Origin: Siphonodentalium dalli
Lineage: Eukaryota; Mollusca; Scaphopoda; Gadilida; Siphonodentaliidae
Assembly: GCA_032622095.1 (NCBI GenBank)
Contig: CP136068.1
Span: 120,657,989-120,721,988, forward strand
Length of the DNA stretch: 64,000 nucleotides
Direction: 5' to 3'
Both the position numbers and the translations under genes were made by a program. Within the stretch, counting starts at the first letter, position 1; every line of letters starts with the position of its first letter. Under the pieces are notes generated by a model. The model saw nothing but the letters and a program-made list of their open reading frames with translations, ran no database searches and was not told where the DNA came from. Below, in pieces: positions 55,528-64,000 of this stretch.

Positions 55528-58500
55528 GTCGAGGAGATATTGGTCGACCTCTGCACCCCAGGACTCAACTTCACCCCACTAATTTTCTTTCTTAATGTCT
55601 CCTCTAATTTTTTTCGGTTGTTAACAAGAACAAAAAGTGGCCACAGAGACTCCAGACAAGATGGCGTCCATCATGGCGTCCATTTTTTTATATGCACCAG
55701 GTTTCTTTGATCGCCGTTATCGTAAAGATTATATCAAATGCGGTCTTGTTTTCTGCTCGATTCGTTATGCCAATACATAACCCTTACAAATTAGCCAAAC
55801 GTCCGACACCATAATCTAATATGGCGGCCAAGATGGCCGCCGAAATGTGAAAATATGCTATTTTTCTGACATTTCACCACTTTTTGTTTGTCTCTATGGG
55901 AATATATTGGCATGTTGGCGTGAATTTATACATTTATCGTATAGAAGAATCATTGATGAACACAATGGGATCATAATATATATTAATTGTGGGATATTTT
56001 TGTCCGATATCCCGTTTTCCCAAATGCCGATATAATAGGTCAAAGCCGAATCGACGCTAATAACGCGATGTAATGTTTCGAATCAATGAAAGTTATTACT
56101 ATCATAACAACACCCATGCATATATGTGCAGGAGATAATCGAGCTATGATTCCTCTTATACCTGAGTTGAGGAATATTCACCCAAAATGGCCACCAGAAT
56201 TAGAAAAATTGCCGAAAATCGCTGATTTTAACATCAGTGAGCGTTATTGTCACGACAACTCCACACCTGCCTATTATTGTGAGTTGGGAACACTTAGACG
56301 AAGAACTGTCATTGTACCATATCCAAATAAAAGTTTCCAAAATGGCGCCACAATGGGACCGAAATGCCCTCACATCATTGGATACTATTGTCGAGACAAC
56401 TCCACCCATGATTACAGTTGAGTTGGAAATACTGAGGTACAAGAAATTTTTTCCAAATCTAACATGGCGGCCAAAATGGCCACCGAAATTTTAAAACAGA
56501 CCTACATTCCTTAATTTCCTATACTTTCTTACGATGGGCGTTAATGTTTCGCGATTTCTACCCCCCATTACATGTTGAAATGGAATATTGATATGAATTA
56601 TTCATTTGAGTTTGGCAATTGATACTCACAGTCAAGATGGCGGCTAAATTGGCGGCCAGAAATTGATATCGATATGTGTGGACGAAACTGTACATAAACA
56701 ATCTATTTGTTTAACTTAATACCTATCAAAATGCATAAAATGGCTCGTATCTTTCTGGAAAGTCGAAAACCCACCATTAATATCGCGATGTGGCATTTCG
56801 AAATCCATTCTCCACTTAGCACCGATAATGGCCGTAACCGTAGGTGCGCCGAACAGTAATATTAGAACAATTACCTGATAACAGATTCTGATTTGCCACA
56901 TCACGTCCATAATTATCTGGACCAGCTTCCATTTCTTTGTCTGGTAAATCTGGGTCGCTCACACCGACAAAGTATTCAACACCTCCTGGGAGAAGGGTCC
57001 CTCTAATCATAACGTTTCAAACAATTCATTCTCAGGTGTCTAGCTTACGCTTTTAAATATGCTAAATATGGGATTTGTGCGTCATCTTGAACTAGAAAGG
57101 CATATGGTCGATGAGTATACAAGCTTGCATAATGTCATCTCTATGTATGTGTCTCATACCCCATGTGGATAACGACACGTTCACCTGGCGAACCAATTAG
57201 CTAGTCACTTCTCAATAGATGGTTCGTCAACTCACAAACTTAGCGAACGCATTGGCATATGTGGACAACTTCGGCATTGTTTCGAAGGTTGCTAGATGTC
57301 TCATTCCCTTGGATAGATGTATATCTGCTAAGGAGAAGACCATAATGTACCGACTACCTACATTTCTTGACCATGGTCCTAAGGAAACTGTGTGATGTCC
57401 CGCAGTCGTCTCGTCGAATAGCTCCCAGCAGAGAAGAACAATACTCGCGGTGTTAGTTTGTGGACATACGCCATGATAGTGGGAATGAAATAAATTGGCA
57501 ATTGTAAAATGGTCGGAATGGTGATGTTGCCAAGAAATCACTTGGTGTACCCAACGTATGTTGAACTGAATGCAAGATCTCATCAACGTAACATTCCTCT
57601 TGATGTTCTTCGCGTTGAACATTTCACCCTTGTGTTGATGGCATTTGTACTTTCTTGAACCATACCGACCACCACCCAGTGTGTGTATGACATATCAACC
57701 AACTATGAAAGGCATCGTCTTTAAGACTACACCCCAGTCTGGGTGGGGCTTATATAGTAGTAGCCAGTGGTACACGCCTGGTCCAGTTGATTGTGAACGG
57801 CTTCCAAACGGATGGGAACAGTCTTAGCATACACGGAAAGCAAAGCCACACATGAGATCATGTCTGAATCTAAAACATACCCAAAGAAGGGCGGTGCAGT
57901 CATGGTCCAATTTCATTTCCACTATCATGACACATGCCCACAAACTAGCAGTAGCACCGTGCGTATTGTTATTATCTGCTTGAATTTGTTCGATGAGACA
58001 ATTGCTGTACGCAACAAGATATTTCTTTTGTTCATGGTCAAGACGTGTGGGTATGTTATGCATTATGGTCTTCTACGCCTTAGCAGAAAGGCATCCGTCA
58101 AATGTCTGGCTTTCAACATTCGAAGCCATATACATAAGTTGTCCGGGTACGTCAGTGCATTAGATGAGTATGTGAATTGATGATCCATATATTGAGAAGT
58201 GGCTGTTTGGTAAGATCACCAGGTGTATATGTTTTTATCCCCATTAGGTCACCAAAGCTGAAAATACGCAGATAGCGAGGTCCTTCTGAAAGTAAGTATA
58301 CGCATCGACCACATTCCTTTCTAGTTTATCGCACAAAATAACGCCCAGATCCCATATGTAGCATCTGAATTATACCATAAGCTATACCACGAATGAAGAT
58401 CGCCAAGAATAAGGATAAGAATTCCCAACTTTCGAGACAAACACGTGAGCTGGGACCTTTCTAAAAAGAAGTGTAGAAAACTGTGATGGTGTGAGAGAGA

Positions 58501-60045
58501 TAGATTAATCTGACGAAGAGACGGAAACTGGTCCATGCAGATAATGCTGAATGTGGCAAATCAGATTAAGCTCAGGTACTGTTGTTTTGATTTGTGGAGG
58601 CCATACTATGGCTATTTGGCGCACCTAAACGGCCATTATGGGCGCTTATGGTGGACAATGGATTTCGAAATGCCACATCGCGATGATAATTGTGGGTTTT
58701 CATCTTTCCAGAAGGCTACGACTTATGTTGAAACTAATAAATGGCCTATAGTATGTACAGTATCGTCCATACGTATCGATATAAAAGTTGAAATTAGTAT
58801 GTGATAATATCGACTTCTTTTCAATTTCTGGCCGCCAGTTTGGCCACCATCTTGACTGTGAGAGTTTGCCAAACTCAAATGAATACTTCATATCAATGTT
58901 CCATATGAACATGTAATTGTGGGCAGAATTCGCGTAACAATAACGACCATCGTAAGAAAGTAAAGGAATGTGAGCTTGATTTCAAATTTCGGTCTCCATT
59001 TTGGCCGCCATCTTCGATTTGGAAAACAATTTATTGTCTGAGATGCAAGGTAATTACTTCACCTCAGTATTTCCAAATCAACTGTCCGCATGTGTGCAGT
59101 TGTCTCGAAAATAATGCCCAATGATGTGAATATGAGGGAATTTCGGTGATTTTTCAAAATCTTTCCGCCATTGTGGACGCCATGTTAGATCTGGGGAACT
59201 TTTATTTGGATATGGTATAATGAAAGTACTTCGCCTAAGTGTTCCCAACTCACAATAGTTAACAGGTGTGGAATTGTCGTGACAATAACGCTCACTGATG
59301 TTACACTTAGCAATTTTTGGCGATTTTTCTATTTCTGGTGGTCATTTTGGCAGCCGTCTTGGATTTGGATAAATATTCCACAACTCAGGTATAAGAGAAA
59401 TCCTAGCTCGAGTATCTCCTGCACATATATATGCATGGGTGTTGTTATGATAGCAATAACTTTCATTGATTCGAAACATTACATCGCGTTATTAGTGTTG
59501 GTTCGGCTTTGACCTATTATACCGGCATTTGGGAAACTTGTTATTGGACAAAACTATCCCGCTATGAATGTATATTATGATCCCATTGTGTTCGTCAATG
59601 ACTCTTCTATACGATAAATGTATAACTTCACTCCAAGTTGCCAATATTTTCCCATAGAGACAAACGAAAGGTGGTAAAATGTAAGAAAAATAGCATATAT
59701 TCACATTTCGGCGGCCATCTTGGCCGCCATATTGGATTCTGGTGTCGGACTTTTGGCTAATTGGTGAGGGTTGTATATTAGCATAACGAAGCGAGCGGAA
59801 AACAAGACCGCTTTTTATATAATCTTTACTACAACGGCGATCAAAGAGACCTGATGCATATAAACAAAATGGCCGCCACGATGGACGCCATCATGTCTGG
59901 AGTCTCTGCGACCACTTTTTTTCTTGTTAACAACCGAAACAAATTAGAGGAGACATTACGAAAGAAAATTAGTGGGGTGAAGTTGAGTCCTGGTGGGGGT
60001 GCAGATGTCGACCATATCTCCCGGACTAATATATACGCGTCAAAT
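55528..60045. repeat. 4.5-kb imperfect palindrome
   Basis: The left arm 55528 to about 57560 is the inverse of the right arm about 57890 to 60045. Matching points, outside in: CAGGACTCAACTTCACCCCA (55559) with GGGGTGAAGTTGAGTCCTG (59975); GGCGGCCAAGATGGCCGCC (55824) with GGCGGCCATCTTGGCCGCC (59709); TAACAACACCCATGCATATA (56105) with the inverse at 59430; ATCGCGATGTGGCATTTCGA (56782) with TCGAAATGCCACATCGCGAT (58665); CATGATAGTGGGAATGAAAT (57471) with ATTTCATTTCCACTATCATG (57910). Arms differ by point changes and small indels. The central 300 bases are unpaired. Frames near the centre (57227-57622 minus; 57812-58180 plus) are mirrored but go out of phase with each other, so no conserved protein is evident. 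Confidence 0.88.
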
Positions 60046-60638
60046 TCGCAATGTAACATTAACGAAGAGTACATTCCATGAAGCCATATCAACATTACGT
60101 ATGCAATATATCATCAAGAGTTGCATGCTTTCCATACAACACCAATTCAAAATGCTTGTTTCTATGTCGATGTGCTGGCTAACTGTTCCAAAGAGCGCAC
60201 ATATCACACTCTGCTCACATTGTAATCTCTAATTCTATCATGTTATACGGTAAATTGAGACTAAATATTTCTTCATGTTGTCCCAAGTGCGTATTATCTC
60301 TTTTATAATCACCACTTGGAACAGATCGGTCCTGAAAAAATTTCCGTTTCCATAGTGTCCCACGAAAAATATTCTACTAAGACTGAGTCCATATTGTGCT
60401 AAATGCAAAAAATCGCACCCCACCTCCCGAATCTGGTCGAAATATCATATAAGAAAGAGCATCTCCTTATCGAAGTTGATGGTTATTGGCAGAATGAATA
60501 CTGATTTCTCGGCAGATACCAGGATATCCACCATAAGTCTAATAACAACCAATTTCCAGAACTTTGAAATTTATAAATCTATTTACTAGGAAACACAAAA
60601 AATGCACTTAGGACAGAATGGAAATCAGGTCGCGATTT

Positions 60639-61098
60639 GTGACCCGCCATATCAAATCCAGTCGTAAGTCGGGATTTTTTTTACCCTGTGCCAATGCATT
60701 CTCTTATATATGCGAGTCGACCATAGGTCGCCTCGCATATATAAGAGAATGCATTGGCCTAACAATTATTTTTCATTTAAAAAAAAAAAAAATGTTTCTT
60801 ACAATTTTTAGGACATAAAATAAAAAACATCCATTACCCTGCAGGGAGCCCCAGACATATATAGAAGCATATAGAAGAGTGTCGTCTGCTCATGTTTGTC
60901 TGGGGCTCTGTATGGGTGAAATTATAAAATTGTTAAAGAATACAAGAAAAATTTATTAAAATTGTAAAAAATTGTTAGGCCAATGCATTCTCTTATATAT
61001 GCAAGGCGACCTATGGTCGACTCGCATATATAAGAGAATGCATGGGCACAGGGTAAAAAAAATCCCGACTTACGACTGGATTTGATATGGCGGGTCAC
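60639..61098. mobile_element. Family G element with two hairpins and 4-bp target duplication
   Basis: Same structure as 44654-45110: GTGACCCGCCATATCAAATC at left, GATTTGATATGGCGGGTCAC at right, ATTT on both sides. Very few differences from the other copy, so the family moved recently. Confidence 0.82.
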
Positions 61099-61249
61099 AT
61101 TTGATATGATAATTACCTTACTATAAACTCAAGTTATTGATGAGTTGGAAAAACTTCAGCGCATGCGTCGTGATGAACACCGACCGCACGTTTAAGACAC
61201 CGAAGCCAGATAACGACTTACAATTCAGCTCAGAAACACGAATCTGATC

Positions 61250-62300
61250 ACCCTAACACCCCTGGTCAAGTGGTCAGGCTAATATGCTGTGATGCTGGTG
61301 GGCCATGCTCAATTTCAATGATGTTGTTAGGGCAAACTGGTGCTGTTAAGAAAAAGTACCGTTCCTTTTTCTAAAGTTGTCATTTTCGCGGTGTTCGGAT
61401 AATCTTAACTTATCTAGGAAAAGCCATTATGTGCGGGGGGGGGGTCGGAAAAAACATTCAGGCACATATGGCATTTTTTCCCTTTCGATCATTTTTTGTA
61501 CCCACCCACCCCCACCGCCAAATTTTTTTCCGTTTTCGGCAGTTTTTTCCGACCATTTTTTGACACCCACCCCCCCCCCCCTTTTAACACTAAAACAGAG
61601 ATTTGCAGGGGAAAATTCACTGTAAACAGCTGTATATGAATTTCTGTGCATACTATTTATCATGGATGTTAACATGGACATGTAAATAGGAATGAGTCAT
61701 TTTGAGGTCATTCGGCCAAAAAAACATGGCTGCCAGCGGCCATCTTGGATTTCAAAATTTGCAACAAAATACAACACGATAACTGGCTGCAGTCAGTTTA
61801 CCAGTTAGAATTACATTATTTCTCTCATTCAAAGTGGTTTTGAAGCCCAACTCATAGCCAAAACACTAAAAAAACAAGCAGGAAATTATTTTTTTAGTTG
61901 CGGAAAAAATTGCTTGTTGGTGGCTTTGACCACCCACCCTCACCCCCCCCCCCCTGTTTTGTATATCAGATATTCAAACACGATATAATTATGTTAATAC
62001 TGGTTGTATCATGCAGTTGATGTAAATGGACTATGATCAAGATGGCTATTCACGTCGTTTTGCAAACACCAGCGCAGCCATTATTAATTGTTTTCCAAAA
62101 TACATATGATCTTGAAAGTTTTACACAGACACTGTTTTTTCTCAAATCACTCGGATTAGCAAAATACCGGGAAATGACAATTTTATAATAAATAACGGTA
62201 CTTTTTCGTAACGGCATCAGTGTGCCCTACCAACATCATAGGAATTCAGCAGGACCACCAACACCATAGCAGACTAGCAGGGTCACTTGAAGGATGCTAT
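61250..62300. mobile_element. Element of about 1 kb with inverted ends related to the 52-bp satellite
   Basis: CCTGGTCAAGTGGTCAGGCT, ATGCTGGTGGG, GTGCTGTTAAGAAAAAGTAC at 61260-61360 is the inverse of GGTACTTTTTCGTAACGGCA, CACCAACACCATAGCAGACT, AGCAGGGTCACTTG at 62200-62290. The interior holds C/G tracts (61435, 61570, 61945) and non-coding sequence. Another end copy is at 62425-62545. Confidence 0.65.
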
Positions 62301-62779
62301 AATTATATAGTTCCATTTGGGTGGATCAAAAACCGCACCATCGGAACTTGCGGAAATCAAACCAGCTCGCCATGGATGTACGACTTATAACGACCCTTAT
62401 AATGCGCTATAACACCGGTTTAAGTGGTCCTGCTAAATTTTAATCTATATACGTTGTTGGTGGGTCATTCTGAACTGCTGTGATGATGTGGGGTGGGGGG
62501 GGGGGGGCAAACCTACGTTGTTAAGAAACGTTACCGTTTTTTCTCAAGTTGTCATAAAGTAGATATTTTAAACTATTGTAATAATGGCCGTGCTAGTATT
62601 TGCAAACCGACAATAATACAAATGAAAGTGTCAATGACACAATTTGGGGAGACGTTAATAACTTTAAGCTGGACGTCAATATAGAATGATACAGAAGAAA
62701 GAAAGTCAAAACGTTTCAGTAAAGGGATTGTATTGTGTATTTGAGATTATTTTCATTTCAAACATTCCTCCAATAAATG

Positions 62780-63750
62780 TGGGCTGCAGGTTGTGCCGAT
62801 GGATTCAAATGTGAATTCCAAAATGGTTGCATGCAGGCGGCCATGTTTTTTTAACGAATTTCGGAAAACAATGGACAGCTGCCATCTTGAGGTCACTCCA
62901 ATGAACCATATGCAGTCTGGATAAGGGATGTGGCATGTAGCGGTGTGCTGAAGGATTTAAATAGTCATGCAAAGAGTAAAATCCAAGATGGACGCTGGCC
63001 GCAGCCACATTTTTAAACGAATTTCGAAAAATATCCATGGCTCCCATCTAGAGGTCACCCCGAAGATCCTTACGACGTTTGATGATTATCGGAGGAGGGG
63101 TGTGGCATCTACGTTGTGCCGAAGAATTTAGTCATGCAGAGATTAAAAACCAAGATGGCCGCTCGCATCCATGTTTTTCAACGAATTTGATGGCTCCCAT
63201 ATATAATACAGTTTGGTGATGATGACGAGGGGTGTGGTCTGTAGCGTGTGCCAATGTATTTAGTGATGCAAACAGTAAAATGCAAGATGGCTGCCGGCGT
63301 CCATGTTTTTCGTTGAAAATCGTTCAAATTCGAGAGATGATCCTAATCATGCCTGTAGAGTTTCAAAACATTTCTTCCATATATGCGGACTGCAGTGTGT
63401 GCCGATTGATTAAAATTTGAATCCAAAATGGCTGCTTGCGGCCATGTTTTTAACAAATTTCGGAAATAATCGATGGTTCCCATCCAGAGGTCACCCGAAG
63501 ATCCCGGATGATATGAAGTTATGTGACGATCGGACGAGGGGTGTGCACGGCCTGTATGATATGCTGCTGGATTTAGTAACACAAAGAGTAAAATCCAATA
63601 TAGCTGCTGGCGGCCATTGTTTAACGAATTTCGAAAATAATCGATGGCTCCTTCTAGAGGACACACCGGAGATCAATTGGAAGATTGGTTGAGATCAGAT
63701 AAAGGATGCGGTTGTATGGTGTGCCAAAGGATTTAGTCATGCACAGAGTA
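62780..63750 (+). repeat. Degenerate tandem repeat, unit about 135-170 bp, with AAGATGGC
   Basis: About six units of the order: AAATCCAAGATGG, GGCCATGTTTTTAACGAATT, TCGGAAATAATCGATGG, CTCCCATCTAGAGGTCACCC, GGGGTGTGGC, GTGCCGAAGGATTTAGTCAT. Short frames in it are repeat artefacts. Confidence 0.78.
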
Positions 63751-64000
63751 AACTTACCCATCGGGGCCCCACATTACAATCACATATATAGTTTTGTGGT
63801 TATATATCAAGGGAGTGTGGGAAAGCAATTTCACTCACACGCAGGATGAAACCTTTTGTCTATTTGATTCCAGTACCCACTCACCTACGATATATAGTAC
63901 GAGATGTAATCATGTAAATGACGCAATTTCTATCCCTATCAATGATAATTAAGATGCTAATTATAAGATGCTATTTAGAGTGCATCGCAAATTCCATTTG

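Overview
This is an AT-rich invertebrate nuclear DNA window, most likely from a mollusc; the species is not determined. The evidence is one spliced ion-channel gene with large introns, no prokaryotic gene organisation, and dense families of short non-autonomous transposons, minisatellites and (GGAC)n-bearing repeats of a kind common in molluscan genomes (the last point is family knowledge plus inference).

The only convincing host gene is the 3' part of an ERG-type voltage-gated potassium channel (KCNH2/6/7 class; fly seizure is the insect counterpart), on the minus strand. Ten coding exons can be placed with GT/AG junctions and consistent phases: 44626-44224, 23374-23175, 22909-22822, 12467-12303, 11261-11068, 9555-9450, 8094-7858, 5304-5180, 4431-4223 and 900-603. 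They join to 2025 nt (674 codons plus stop), running from S4 through S5, the pore, S6, the C-linker, the cyclic-nucleotide-binding homology domain and the cytoplasmic tail to a C-terminal coiled coil. The N-terminal PAS domain and S1-S3 were not found upstream of 44626; they probably lie beyond the window.

The rest is intron or flank packed with repeats. Region 1-12.5 kb: small exons among short palindromic elements, several ending within 100 bp of an exon, plus a 23-bp minisatellite touching an acceptor. Region 12.5-22.8 kb: one intron with a tRNA-derived SINE, TTAA-bounded elements, TA-bounded palindromes, a 480-bp foldback and a dispersed 140-bp motif. Region 23.4-44.2 kb: a 20.8-kb intron between the selectivity filter and the end of S6, holding nested TTAA elements, tandem repeats, a 4-kb element with long inverted ends and a head-to-head 21-bp minisatellite, and a 2-kb inverted-terminal element. 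Region 44.6-64 kb: upstream intron or flank with a 52-bp satellite, a 35-bp minisatellite, a LINE 3' end, 5S-rRNA-related SINE sequence, an endonuclease pseudogene and a 4.5-kb imperfect palindrome.

The most striking themes are: at least six unrelated families of short elements all bounded by TTAA (piggyBac-type target site) with no transposase in view; one such element providing the channel's stop codon; and two multi-kilobase inverted-repeat structures. No wholly new protein system is evident; the novelty is in the repeat architecture.
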